A DNA stretch of 34,913 nt, taken from assembly GCA_947587025.1 (NCBI GenBank), contig CANPXW010000017.1, positions 1 through 34,913 of the forward strand, written 5' to 3'. The stretch is from an uncultured Oscillospiraceae bacterium. Lineage in GTDB: Bacteria > Bacillota > Clostridia > Oscillospirales > Oscillospiraceae. The notes under the pieces were generated by a model that was not told the origin of the DNA, ran no database searches, and saw only the letters and a list, made by a program, of their open reading frames with translations. The translations under genes were made by a program, and so were the position numbers. Positions 1-7,972 of the stretch are shown here, in pieces. Numbering within the stretch: the first letter of the stretch is position 1; each line of letters opens with the position of its first letter.

Positions 1-75
1 GTCCGAGTGACAGGGTTCGAACCTGCGGCCTGGTGGTCCCAAACCACCCGCGCTACCAACTGCGCTACACCCGGA
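1..75 (-). tRNA. tRNA-Pro (anticodon TGG)
   Basis: Reverse complement TCCGGGTGTAGCGCAGTTGGTAGCGCGGGTGGTTTGGGACCACCAGGCCGCAGGTTCGAACCCTGTCACTCGGAC folds as a cloverleaf; anticodon loop TTTGGGA, T-loop GGTTCGAACCC. Confidence 0.96.
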
Positions 76-77
76 TA

Positions 78-106
78 AAAGGCCGCCGCATCACGCGGCG
101 GCCTTT
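78..106 (-). terminator. 12-bp stem-loop between degV-family gene and tRNA-Pro
   Basis: AAAGGCCGCCGC-ATCAC-GCGGCGGCCTTT, followed on the minus strand by a short T run (CCTTTTAT) directly before the tRNA. Confidence 0.7.
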
Positions 107-108
107 AT

Positions 109-137
109 ACTATAACTTTTTCCGCCAGTGCTGTCAA
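109..137 (-). promoter_or_regulatory. sigma-A-like promoter for tRNA-Pro
   Basis: Minus strand TTGACA (137-132), 17-nt spacer, TATAGT (114-109); the -35 directly follows the DegV stop codon. Confidence 0.65.
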
Positions 138-1025
138 TCAGTTTTCCCGCTTTTTGCCCCAGAAGAACAGGGCCACGGTGCCGGGGCCGGTGTGGCTGCC
201 GATGACGGTGCCGATGTCGTTGATGAGCACCTTGCCGTTCAGCTTGGGGAACTTGGCCTCCACCAGGTCGGCCACCTGGCGGGCATCCTCGAAGCAGGCG
301 GAGTTGGAGATATAGCACTTGCCGTCGTAGTCCGTTCCGTTGTCGGCGCACTGGACCATCTTGTCCGCGATGGCCTGGATGACCTTCTTCTTGGTGCGTA
401 TCTTCTCCCGGGGGATGAGCCGGCCCTGGTAGTCCACGTTCATCAGCGGGCAGATGTTCAGCATCCCGCCGAACGCCCCCGCCGCCTTGGAGATGCGGCC
501 GCCCCGGACGAAGAACGTCAGGTCCGTGGAGAAGAACCAGTGGTGCAGGCGCAGCTTGTTCTCCTCGGCCCAGTCCCGGAGCGCGTCGATGTCCATCCCC
601 TCGTCCCGCTTGTCCGCCAGCGCGTCCATCAGCAGGCCGTAGCCGGAGGAGGCGGCCAGGGAGTCCACGATGTATATCTTCCGGTCCGGGTAACGCTCCC
701 GGGCGATGGCGGCGGCGTTCCGGGCGGAGTTGACGGTGCCGGAGATGCCGGAGGACAGGGTCAGGTGCAGGATGTCCTTGCCCTGTTCCAGGAAGGGGGT
801 GAAGAAATCCAGGTACTCGGATATGTTCACCTGGGCGGTCTTGGTCATGGCCCCGTCGGCCATGGCCTGGTAGAACTTATCCAGGGGCATGGACTGGCCC
901 AGATCGTCCTGGTATTCCTTGTCGTCCAGGAAGTAGTGGAAAAAGACGCAGGGGATGTTTCGGCTGGCAAGATGCTCCCGGGACAGATCTGCGGTGGAGC
1001 AGCAGCTGAGGATATAATCGCTCAT
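138..1025 (-). CDS. DegV family protein (fatty-acid binding)
   Basis: MSDYILSCCSTADLSREHLASRNIP...INDIGTVIGSHTGPGTVALFFWGKK; GGAGG RBS upstream of ATG at 1025. Confidence 0.92.
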   Translation of the reverse strand: MSDYILSCCSTADLSREHLASRNIPCVFFHYFLDDKEYQDDLGQSMPLDKFYQAMADGAMTKTAQVNISEYLDFFTPFLEQGKDILHLTLSSGISGTVNSARNAAAIARERYPDRKIYIVDSLAASSGYGLLMDALADKRDEGMDIDALRDWAEENKLRLHHWFFSTDLTFFVRGGRISKAAGAFGGMLNICPLMNVDYQGRLIPREKIRTKKKVIQAIADKMVQCADNGTDYDGKCYISNSACFEDARQVADLVEAKFPKLNGKVLINDIGTVIGSHTGPGTVALFFWGKKREN

Positions 1026-1132
1026 GGAGACCTCCTTGCAAGGGCGTCGCGCCCTGTTAGCTGCCGCTATTGTACCAGAGCCCGTCCCGCCGGGCAACCT
1101 ATCCCTGGGGGAAATGGCCTCTCAAATGAAGA

Positions 1133-1162
1133 CCGGGACGTAGAAAAGGCTCTACGTCCCGG
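1133..1162 (-). terminator. stem-loop downstream of XRE gene
   Basis: CCGGGACGTAGA-AAAGGC-TCTACGTCCCGG; weak T tract, so terminator function is tentative. Confidence 0.45.
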
Positions 1163-1198
1163 ACGATCGGGCTCTACGAATCGGAGAATCCGCTGTTT

Positions 1199-1801
1199 TC
1201 AGGCCTTTCGGCCACGGATGTGGAAGCACAAAAACACCAGCAGCTCCGCCGGGATGAGGATGAGGAACAGCTGCCAGGGCTGCCAGCGCAGCAGGAAAAG
1301 GTACACCAGCGTGACGATGGCCGCTACCAGGGTCATCACGATGATCATGTTGTGCCGGCCGTGGTTCCACACGGAGTTGAGCACCAACAGCGTGATGAGC
1401 GACACCGGCACCGCGCAGGCGAAGATGAGCCACTGCCGCTGGCCCATGGCCACCCAAAAGGCCACGAACATGATAACCGCCATGGTCCATATGCCCACGA
1501 TGGCCACCAGGGTCACCACCTGGCTGCTGAAGGTGCGCTCGCCGGCCTTCTGCTCGGCCCTGGCCTTCTCCGCCGGGTCCTGCCAGGCGCTGCCGTCGCG
1601 CAGCAGATCGTTCACCGTCAGGCCGTATATGTCCGCCAGGCGCATGAGCACATAGGCGTCGGGGATGGACTCGCCCCGCTCCCACTTGGAGACGGTCTTG
1701 TCGGAGTAGCTGAGCTTCTCGCCCAGCTCCGCCTGGGTCATGCCCGAGGCCTGACGCAGCCTGATAAGGTTGCTGGCCACCACCAGCTTCAGCTCGTCCA
1801 T
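1199..1801 (-). CDS. XRE/HTH transcriptional regulator with C-terminal membrane segments
   Basis: N-terminal HTH_3 (LIRLRQASGMTQAELGEKLSYSDKTVSKWERGESIPD) followed by several hydrophobic helices. Confidence 0.92.
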   Translation of the reverse strand: MDELKLVVASNLIRLRQASGMTQAELGEKLSYSDKTVSKWERGESIPDAYVLMRLADIYGLTVNDLLRDGSAWQDPAEKARAEQKAGERTFSSQVVTLVAIVGIWTMAVIMFVAFWVAMGQRQWLIFACAVPVSLITLLVLNSVWNHGRHNMIIVMTLVAAIVTLVYLFLLRWQPWQLFLILIPAELLVFLCFHIRGRKA

Positions 1802-1850
1802 GCTCCCGCCCCCTTTCCTGTGCAGGCCTGCAGGCCTACGGTATCTTGAT

Positions 1851-1879
1851 GTAGAATAGCGGCCTTGCCGCTATTCTAC
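1851..1879. promoter_or_regulatory. 13-bp perfect inverted repeat upstream of the XRE gene (candidate operator)
   Basis: GTAGAATAGCGGC-CTT-GCCGCTATTCTAC; overlaps minus-strand TAGAAT (-10) with TTGCGA 17 nt upstream. Confidence 0.6.
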
Positions 1880-1912
1880 CATACTGGGCCCGGTTTCGCA
1901 AGCGGCGCGTGC

Positions 1913-1941
1913 TTGACAGGGGCCGGGCCTGAGAGTAAAAT
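1913..1941 (+). promoter_or_regulatory. sigma-A-like promoter
   Basis: TTGACA-N17-TAAAAT upstream of the 1974 gene. Confidence 0.65.
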
Positions 1942-1973
1942 GGTCCCAACATCAAACATTAGGAGGAGCTATC

Positions 1974-2384
1974 ATGGCGAACTATAAGCAGCTGTTCATG
2001 TCCTTTATGGACACCAATGGGATCAAATATCAGGAGTTGGACAACAATGCCGTGCGGGTGGGCTATAACGCCGATAACGCGAAGAGCGTCACCGTGTTCG
2101 TGATCTTCGATGAGAACGGGAAGAATCTGGTGGCGTTCCGCTGCTGGGACATCGCCAAGTTCAAGGACGACAAGTGGGTCGACGGGCTGACCGTGTGCAA
2201 CGCCCTCAACCGCAAGTATCGCTGGGTGAAGTTCTGCCTGAATGACGAGGGCGGCCTGTCCGCCGAGGAGGACGCAGTGGTGGACGAGGCCAGCTGCGGC
2301 GAGGAGTGCATGCAGATGGTGCAGCGGATGGTGAGCATCGTGGACGAGGCCTATCCCACGGTGATGAAGACCATCTGGGGCTGA
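1974..2384 (+). CDS. small cytosolic protein, YbjN-like
   Basis: ORF with AGGAGG RBS; MANYKQLFMSFMDTNGIKYQELDNNAVRVGYNADNAKSVTVFVIFDENG resembles YbjN/T3SS-chaperone-like proteins. Confidence 0.75.
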   Translation: MANYKQLFMSFMDTNGIKYQELDNNAVRVGYNADNAKSVTVFVIFDENGKNLVAFRCWDIAKFKDDKWVDGLTVCNALNRKYRWVKFCLNDEGGLSAEEDAVVDEASCGEECMQMVQRMVSIVDEAYPTVMKTIWG

Positions 2385-2392
2385 GACAGAAT

Positions 2393-2431
2393 AAAAAATG
2401 CCGCCCGGACGCTGGTCCGGGCGGTATTTTT
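2393..2431 (+). terminator. intrinsic terminator, bidirectional
   Basis: AAAAATGCCGCCCGGAC-GCTG-GTCCGGGCGGTATTTTT. Confidence 0.85.
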
Positions 2432-2437
2432 ATCCAT

Positions 2438-3286
2438 TTATTTTTTCGCCGTGAAGGACGTGACCCGGGCGATGGGCTCGCCGTCCATGTTCAGGGAGGC
2501 GGGCCGGTCGGAGCGGACGGAGATCTCCCGGCCGAAGCGCACGTCGCACTGGCGCATCTTCACGTGGCCGCCCCAGTAGACCTTGGCCAGATGCAGCAGC
2601 ACTGTGGCCCGGTTCAGGCTGTGCAGCACCACGCAGCACATCTGCTCCCTGGTCCGGTCCTGGTCCGGGGCCAGCATCATCCCGCCGCCCACGTACCGGC
2701 CGTTGAAGGCCGAGGCCAGCCACACCCGCTCGTAGTTTTTCGTCACCCCGTCCACGGTGACGGCGGCGCTGAAGGACTGAAAGTCCCGCAGCACCAGCCG
2801 CAGGGCCAGCTTGATGTAGTTCACCGGCCGGCCCAGGCGGGCCTTCTCCTGCTCGCCCAGCTCGCATACCTGCCCGTCCAGGCCGAAGCTCAGGTTGTTT
2901 AAAAACCGCTGGCTGGCGTCCTCTACCCAGCCCGTGGGCAGATCGCGCAGATACTCGTTCAGGCGCACCATCTGCTGCTTGCTCTTGCCCAGCACGTCCC
3001 GGAGAAAGTCGTTGCCTGTGCCCATCCGCCACAGGTACACGTCCGCCGCCGGCACCTGCCCGTCCAAGGCGTTGATGAGGTAGTGGAGCGTGCCGTCCCC
3101 GCCGCAGACGATGGCCTCGTCCTCCGGCGGCAGGCCCAGCAGCAGCGCCCCCTCGTCCTGCTTCGTCACGTCCACCAGCGTAGGCGTCTGGCCGGGATGA
3201 CGCTGCCCGGCTGCGGCGATCACCTCGTCCAGGCCCTCGGTGCCCTGGCCGTTGTTGGCCAGGGGGTTGTAGAGGATGTATACCAT
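2438..3286 (-). CDS. diacylglycerol kinase / lipid kinase family protein
   Basis: MVYILYNPLANNGQG...EAIVCGGDGTLHYLINAL...RMGTGNDFLRDV; DAGK catalytic GGDGT motif. Confidence 0.93.
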   Translation of the reverse strand: MVYILYNPLANNGQGTEGLDEVIAAAGQRHPGQTPTLVDVTKQDEGALLLGLPPEDEAIVCGGDGTLHYLINALDGQVPAADVYLWRMGTGNDFLRDVLGKSKQQMVRLNEYLRDLPTGWVEDASQRFLNNLSFGLDGQVCELGEQEKARLGRPVNYIKLALRLVLRDFQSFSAAVTVDGVTKNYERVWLASAFNGRYVGGGMMLAPDQDRTREQMCCVVLHSLNRATVLLHLAKVYWGGHVKMRQCDVRFGREISVRSDRPASLNMDGEPIARVTSFTAKK

Positions 3287-3425
3287 GGCGCGTCTCTCTT
3301 TCTGCTTCTATATTTTTATCTATTATAACGCCTCCGCGCCCGCCCGTAAAGAGATTTCGTTGTCCGGTTTATGGGACTTCCGTTCCGGTATCATACAGTC
3401 ATAAAACAAAAGGAGGATGACTGCG

Positions 3426-3548
3426 ATGCGCGGATATTTTACGGCGGCGGGTTATTACGGACTGGTGGACGGGCGGTACATGCTCTTTTCCAGCGAGTCG
3501 GAGTACTACGAGTACATGGAGCCAGAGGAGGAGAGGGACGCCTCTTGA
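3426..3548 (+). CDS. 40-aa small protein (not in supplied ORF track)
   Basis: AGGAGGATGACTGCG-ATG; translates MRGYFTAAGYYGLVDGRYMLFSSESEYYEYMEPEEERDAS; strong RBS, isolated from other genes. Confidence 0.6.
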   Translation: MRGYFTAAGYYGLVDGRYMLFSSESEYYEYMEPEEERDAS

Positions 3549-3573
3549 CAAAAGAGAAGCCGGCCGCTATAAT
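3545..3573 (+). promoter_or_regulatory. consensus sigma-A promoter
   Basis: TTGACA (3545-3550), 17-nt spacer, TATAAT (3568-3573). Confidence 0.85.
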
Positions 3574-3596
3574 AAGCACAGCTAATTTCATAGCAA

Positions 3597-3693
3597 GACA
3601 GTTCGTGACCATCCTGTCTATAAACAAAACTACGGCGAGGACATGATCCGGGGAGAGCGTAGTGCTCTCCCTTTTCTTGTCCGGGAAGGAAAC
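3597..3693 (+). ncRNA. putative preQ1-type riboswitch (class I/III-like)
   Basis: P1 GACAG/CTGTC (3597-3601/3614-3618), loop TTCGTGACCATC, A-rich tail TATAAACAAAACTACGG with CGT/ACG pseudoknot potential; then GGACA/TGTCC enclosing GGGAGAGC/GCTCTCCC; directly upstream of a YhhQ-type queuosine precursor transporter. Confidence 0.72.
3651..3678 (+). terminator. hairpin in riboswitch expression platform
   Basis: GGGAGAGC-GTAGT-GCTCTCCC followed by TTTTCTT. Confidence 0.6.
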
Positions 3694-3700
3694 TTGAAAA

Positions 3701-4423
3701 ATGAATGAGCTTATCCTGGCCGGCTCCGTCGTCTTTATATTCGGAGCGGTGCTGCTGGCGTACCGGCTGTTCGGGGACACGGGCCTGTACGCCATGACGG
3801 TGACGGTGACCATCCTGGCCAACATCGAGGTGCTGATCCTGGTGACGGCCTTCGGCATGGAGCAGACCCTGGGCAACGTGCTGTTCGCGGCCACATTCCT
3901 CATCACCGACATCCTCAGCGAGAATTCCGGGAAAAAGGCGGCCGACCGGGCGGTGTTTTTGGGCGTATTCGCCTCGGCGTTCTTCGCCCTGCTGACGGCC
4001 AGCTGGATGCTGTACGCACCGGCGGCGAGCGACTGGGCCATGCCCTCCATCCGGGCCATATTCTCCACCACGCCCCGGCTGGTGCTGGCCAGCATGACAG
4101 TATACGCCGTCAGCCAGCTGCTGGACGTGTGGCTGTACCATAAGTGGTGGGACTTTACGGATAAGAGATTCGGCGACCACAGAAAATTCCTCTGGCTGCG
4201 CAACAACGGCTCCACCCTGATCAGCCAGTTCGTCAACACGGTGCTGTTCAATCTGGGCGCGTTCGCGGGCGTGGAGGGGTACACGCCCCAGCTTCTGACA
4301 AGCATCATCCTGGCAGGCTATGCCATCTACGTGGTGACCAGCCTGCTAGACACCCCCGTCGTGTATCTGGCCAGAAAGATATGCGATATAAAAAGCGCAA
4401 AAGCCACGCCCGACAAGGCGTGA
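3701..4423 (+). CDS. queuosine precursor transporter (YhhQ/DUF165 family)
   Basis: Polytopic membrane protein with ATFLITDILSENSGKKAADRAVFLG and KRFGDHRKFLWLRNNGSTLISQFVNT motifs; preceded by preQ1-type leader. Confidence 0.9.
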   Translation: MNELILAGSVVFIFGAVLLAYRLFGDTGLYAMTVTVTILANIEVLILVTAFGMEQTLGNVLFAATFLITDILSENSGKKAADRAVFLGVFASAFFALLTASWMLYAPAASDWAMPSIRAIFSTTPRLVLASMTVYAVSQLLDVWLYHKWWDFTDKRFGDHRKFLWLRNNGSTLISQFVNTVLFNLGAFAGVEGYTPQLLTSIILAGYAIYVVTSLLDTPVVYLARKICDIKSAKATPDKA

Positions 4424-4431
4424 CCGGCGGG

Positions 4432-4470
4432 GAGCCGGACAGAGTGTATCCACTCTGCCCGGCTCTTTTT
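4432..4470 (+). terminator. intrinsic terminator
   Basis: GAGCCGGACAGAGTG-TAT-CCACTCTGCCCGGCTC followed by TTTTTAT. Confidence 0.85.
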
Positions 4471-4478
4471 ATATCCCT

Positions 4479-5000
4479 TTATACCACGGTGAACTCGTTT
4501 TCCTTTTCGATGTACCGGCAGAAGACGAAGAGACCGGCCAGCAGTTCTGGGCGGAAGCGGTCCAGGGCGAGGATGGACCAGCCGCCGGGCGCGCCCCGGT
4601 GGGTGACGCGCACCAGACTGCGGCCGTCGCGGTCCGACAGGGTATAGCTGCGGCCGCTCTCCATGACCAAGCGGCAGCTCTCGCCGCCCATCTGTACCAG
4701 CGCCCTGTCCACTCTGGGCAGGCGGCACACCGGCCAGCCGGCGCTGGCCGGGTCGTCCCCGTCGGCATAGTCCGGCCGGGCCACGGCCAGCTCCGCGCCG
4801 TTTCCGTCCTGCATCACGTACTGCTTGTCCCGCACCGAGCCCGTCTGTGCGCCGGACCGACGCACTATAGTTCTGAGCAGCAGCGTCCCGTCCGGGGCCA
4901 GGACGCGCTTCTCCCCGCCGGGAAGCAGCCCCCGCAGCCGCAGCAGGGGCCGCTGGGAGCCACGCTCCGAAAGCTCTCCCGCCGACATGATGTACTCCAT
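4479..5000 (-). CDS. hypothetical protein (possible LURP/scramblase-like beta-rich fold)
   Basis: 173-aa ORF MEYIMSAGELSERGSQRPLLRLRGLLPGGEKRVLAPDG...; long, GC3-consistent, between terminator and chromate transporter genes. Confidence 0.65.
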   Translation of the reverse strand: MEYIMSAGELSERGSQRPLLRLRGLLPGGEKRVLAPDGTLLLRTIVRRSGAQTGSVRDKQYVMQDGNGAELAVARPDYADGDDPASAGWPVCRLPRVDRALVQMGGESCRLVMESGRSYTLSDRDGRSLVRVTHRGAPGGWSILALDRFRPELLAGLFVFCRYIEKENEFTVV

Positions 5001-5013
5001 GGTCCGCGCCCCC

Positions 5014-5577
5014 TCACAGCAAAAGATACAGCGCCGTCCCCAGCGCTCCGGCCCCCAGCATCACCGCCATGGGCCGGACCTTGAATGCCCGCAGCAGGAC
5101 CAGACTGCCGGCGAACAGTCCCACAGCGATCAGGTCCGCGTCCAACGGGTCCGCCGGCAGGGTCCGCTGGCCGTAAAAGCAGAGGACCACCAGCGACAGC
5201 GCCGCCGACGCGATCATGGCCACCACCGCCGGCCGCAGACATGCCAGCACCCCCTTGACCATGTCCAGGCCCCGGTAACGGTAGTACAGCCAGGCCAGCG
5301 CCGTGACGATGACGCAGGAGGGCAGCACGCACCCCGCCGTGGCCGTCAGCGCCCCCGGCAGGCCCGCTACCCGGATGCCCACGAAGGTAGCCGCGTTGAT
5401 GGCGATGGGGCCGGGGGTCATCTCCGCGATGGCCATGATGTCCGCGAACTGGGTCATGGTCAGCCAGGGGTGCGCGTCCACCACCTGGCGTTGGATCAGC
5501 GGCATGGCGGCGTAGCCCCCGCCGATGCTGAACAGGCCGATCTGAAAAAAGCTCCACAGCAGCCGCCAATAGATCAC
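5014..5577 (-). CDS. chromate transporter, CHR-domain subunit
   Basis: GTG start (VIYWRLLWSFFQIGLFSIGGGYAAMPLIQRQVV...EMTPGPIAINAATFVG); GTG overlaps the upstream TGA. The supplied 335-aa ORF is over-extended. Confidence 0.88.
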   Translation of the reverse strand: MIYWRLLWSFFQIGLFSIGGGYAAMPLIQRQVVDAHPWLTMTQFADIMAIAEMTPGPIAINAATFVGIRVAGLPGALTATAGCVLPSCVIVTALAWLYYRYRGLDMVKGVLACLRPAVVAMIASAALSLVVLCFYGQRTLPADPLDADLIAVGLFAGSLVLLRAFKVRPMAVMLGAGALGTALYLLL

Positions 5578-6146
5578 CGCTCCAGCCGCTCCTTCCGCCG
5601 CCGCGCCATGGTGCTGACCGCGCCCAGCATGCCGCAGGCCAGTATCACCAGCACGATGTTCACATTCCAGAACCGCACAGCCGCGAAGGCGGCCAGCATG
5701 ATGAACACCGCCAGGAAGCTGTGCTGGGCAAGGATGCTCCTGCCCATGGTGAACACCACGTCGCACACCACTGCGGCCACCCCCGCCAGCAGGCCGTTCA
5801 TGGCCATGGCAGCCACAGGATGATCCCGCACGGCGCTGTAGAAATAGGACACCGCCGTGATGATCAGCAGCGGAGGCAGCACCGTGCCTGCCACAGCCGT
5901 CAGCGCCCCCAGCGGACCGGCCGCGTGATAGCCCACCAGGATGGAGGCATTCACCGCGATGGCTCCGGGGGAGGACTCCGCGATGGCCACCAGGTCCAGC
6001 ATCTCCTGCTCCTCGATCCAATGCAGCTGCCGGACGAACCGCTCCCGCATCAGCGGCACGATCACGAACCCGCCTCCGAACGTCCCCGCGCTGAGCTTGA
6101 AGGTGGAGCTGAACAGCGTCCAGCAGAGCTTTCCGTTTCGTGTCAT
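5574..6146 (-). CDS. chromate transporter, CHR-domain subunit
   Basis: MTRNGKLCWTLFSSTFKLSAGTFGGGFVIVPLMRERFV...ESSPGAIAVNASILVGY; AAAGGGGGC RBS. Confidence 0.9.
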   Translation of the reverse strand: MTRNGKLCWTLFSSTFKLSAGTFGGGFVIVPLMRERFVRQLHWIEEQEMLDLVAIAESSPGAIAVNASILVGYHAAGPLGALTAVAGTVLPPLLIITAVSYFYSAVRDHPVAAMAMNGLLAGVAAVVCDVVFTMGRSILAQHSFLAVFIMLAAFAAVRFWNVNIVLVILACGMLGAVSTMARRRKERLER

Positions 6147-6180
6147 GGCCGTGCCCCCTTTCCGCAGGCCATTATAATCC

Positions 6181-6209
6181 TTGACATATGATAATGGAAA
6201 TAATATAAT
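6181..6209 (+). promoter_or_regulatory. consensus sigma-A promoter for LysR gene
   Basis: TTGACA (6181-6186), 17 nt, TATAAT (6204-6209). Confidence 0.8.
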
Positions 6210-6251
6210 CAAATCAAAACGATAACTATTTTCATATGTGTGAGGGGATCA

Positions 6252-7163
6252 ATGACCATACGGCACATCCGGATATTTCTGGGGGTCTGCGAGAACGGCT
6301 GCAACGCCACCAGGGCGGCGGAGGCGCTGCACATGTCCCAGCCGGCGGTGAGCCTGGCGGTGCGGGAGCTGGAGCAGTATTACGGCGTGACGCTGTTCGA
6401 CCGGATGGGCCGGCGGCTGAAGCTGACAGAGGCGGGCGCGCGGTTCCGGGACTACGCGCTGCACATCGCCCGGCTGTTCGACGACATGGAAAAGGGCATG
6501 CGGGACTGGGACGCCTTCGGCCTGATCCGGGTGGGCGCCAGCGTCACCATCGGGGCGCAGTTCCTGCCCAACTATGTGCGGGCGTTTTATGACCGCTGGC
6601 CGGGACGGTCGGTGCGGGCGGTGGTGGCGCCCTCCGAGCAGCTGGAGCGCTCTGTCATGGACGACGAGCTGGACCTGGCCCTTATCGAGGGTGTGGCCCA
6701 CAGCCCCGAGCTGGTCAGCGAGCCCTACATGGAGGACGAGCTGGCGGTGATCGGCCCGGCGGACGTTTTCTCCCCTGACGAGCGGCTCACCCTGGAGTGT
6801 TTCCGGCAGCAGCGATTCCTGCTGCGGGAGCGGGGCAGCGGCACGCGGGAGCTGTTCGAGCAGGTGACGCAGAGCGCCGGCTTCACGGTGGAGCCGGTCT
6901 GGGAGGCCATGAGCACCACCGCCCTGGTCAACGCGGTCATCAGCGGCCTGGGCATCGCGGTACTGCCCCAGCGGATGGTGCTGGGCCCTCTGGAGCGGGG
7001 GCTGGTGTCCCATCTGACGGTGGAGGGGCTGACGTTCCGGCGGTGGTTCCACATCATCCGGCACCGGGAGAAATACCTGACCGGCGCGGCCAGGGCGTTC
7101 ATGGACCTGTGCCGCAGCTACGAGATGGACTATCCTCTGCCCCGCTACAACGGGCTGTATTGA
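6252..7163 (+). CDS. LysR family transcriptional regulator
   Basis: MTIRHIRIFLGVCENGCNATRAAEALHMSQPAVSLAVRELEQYYGVTLFDRMGRRLKLTEAG; substrate-binding domain follows; divergent from chromate transporter genes. Confidence 0.95.
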   Translation: MTIRHIRIFLGVCENGCNATRAAEALHMSQPAVSLAVRELEQYYGVTLFDRMGRRLKLTEAGARFRDYALHIARLFDDMEKGMRDWDAFGLIRVGASVTIGAQFLPNYVRAFYDRWPGRSVRAVVAPSEQLERSVMDDELDLALIEGVAHSPELVSEPYMEDELAVIGPADVFSPDERLTLECFRQQRFLLRERGSGTRELFEQVTQSAGFTVEPVWEAMSTTALVNAVISGLGIAVLPQRMVLGPLERGLVSHLTVEGLTFRRWFHIIRHREKYLTGAARAFMDLCRSYEMDYPLPRYNGLY

Positions 7164-7167
7164 ATAA

Positions 7168-7200
7168 AAAGAAGCGGAACGGCAAAATGCCGTTCCGCTG
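7168..7200 (-). terminator. intrinsic terminator for FNT gene (minus strand)
   Basis: AGCGGAACGGC-AAAAT-GCCGTTCCGCT; minus strand followed by TCTTTTTATTC. Confidence 0.8.
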
Positions 7201-7219
7201 ACCGGTTTCCGGGACTTTC

Positions 7220-7972
7220 TTACTTCCGCAGATAGATGGTGTGCAGCAGCGCGCCCAGGCCGGCGCCGCCCAGGATGTTGCCGGCCGTCACCGGCAGAAG
7301 ATTTTTCACGAAGAACGCCCCCCAGCTCAGGCCTTCGGCCGCCGCGCCGGTGCGCATCACGGAGAAAAGGCCCGCCGGGATGTAGAACATATTGGCGATG
7401 GAGTGCTCGAATGAGCACAGCACGAAGGCCATCACGGGGAAATAGAGCCCGGCGATCTTGCCGGTCACGTCCTTGGCCGCCATGGCCATCCACACCGCCG
7501 TGCACACCAGCACGTTGCACAGCACGCCCCGCAAAAGCGCCTGGCCGAAGGGGATGGCGCACTTGGCCGCAGCGGTGGCGATCACTGCGTCGGCATAGGC
7601 CCCCAGCGCGCCGCTCCAGACGGCCGCCGCCGCCACGATCACCGCGCCGAGGAAGTTGCCTATGTACACCACCGCCCAGGCGGCCAGGAGCTCGCCGGCG
7701 GTGATGCGCTTTTCCAGCAGGGAGATGACCATCAGGTTGTTGCCGGTGAACAGCTCGCTGCCCGCCACGATCACCATGGCCAGGCCGGCGGGGAAGATGC
7801 AGGCCCCCGCCAGCTTTCCCGCCAGGGCGGTGCCCACGGTGGCGGCCACGCCGGCCAGGGCGATGAAGGCCCCCGCCAGGATGGCCAGCAGGAGCATGCG
7901 CCCCTTGGGCTGGGCGGCCTTGGCCGCGCCGGTGTCGATATAGCTGGCGGCGATGTCTTTGGGCAGGTTCAT
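7220..7972 (-). CDS. formate/nitrite transporter (FNT) family protein
   Basis: MNLPKDIAASYIDTGAAKAAQPKGRMLLLAILAGAFIALAG...GSELFTGNNLMV...GAVIVAAAAVWSG; FNT signature. Confidence 0.92.
   Translation of the reverse strand: MNLPKDIAASYIDTGAAKAAQPKGRMLLLAILAGAFIALAGVAATVGTALAGKLAGACIFPAGLAMVIVAGSELFTGNNLMVISLLEKRITAGELLAAWAVVYIGNFLGAVIVAAAAVWSGALGAYADAVIATAAAKCAIPFGQALLRGVLCNVLVCTAVWMAMAAKDVTGKIAGLYFPVMAFVLCSFEHSIANMFYIPAGLFSVMRTGAAAEGLSWGAFFVKNLLPVTAGNILGGAGLGALLHTIYLRK

Noticed and set aside
33-1655. 540-aa plus-strand ORF
   Set aside because: Antisense shadow of DegV and XRE genes, and overlaps the tRNA; low-complexity composition typical of spurious GC-rich frames.
5014-6021. 335-aa version of the downstream chromate transporter
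   Set aside because: The first ~148 residues are in the wrong frame of the upstream transporter; homologous sequence begins at the GTG at 5577.
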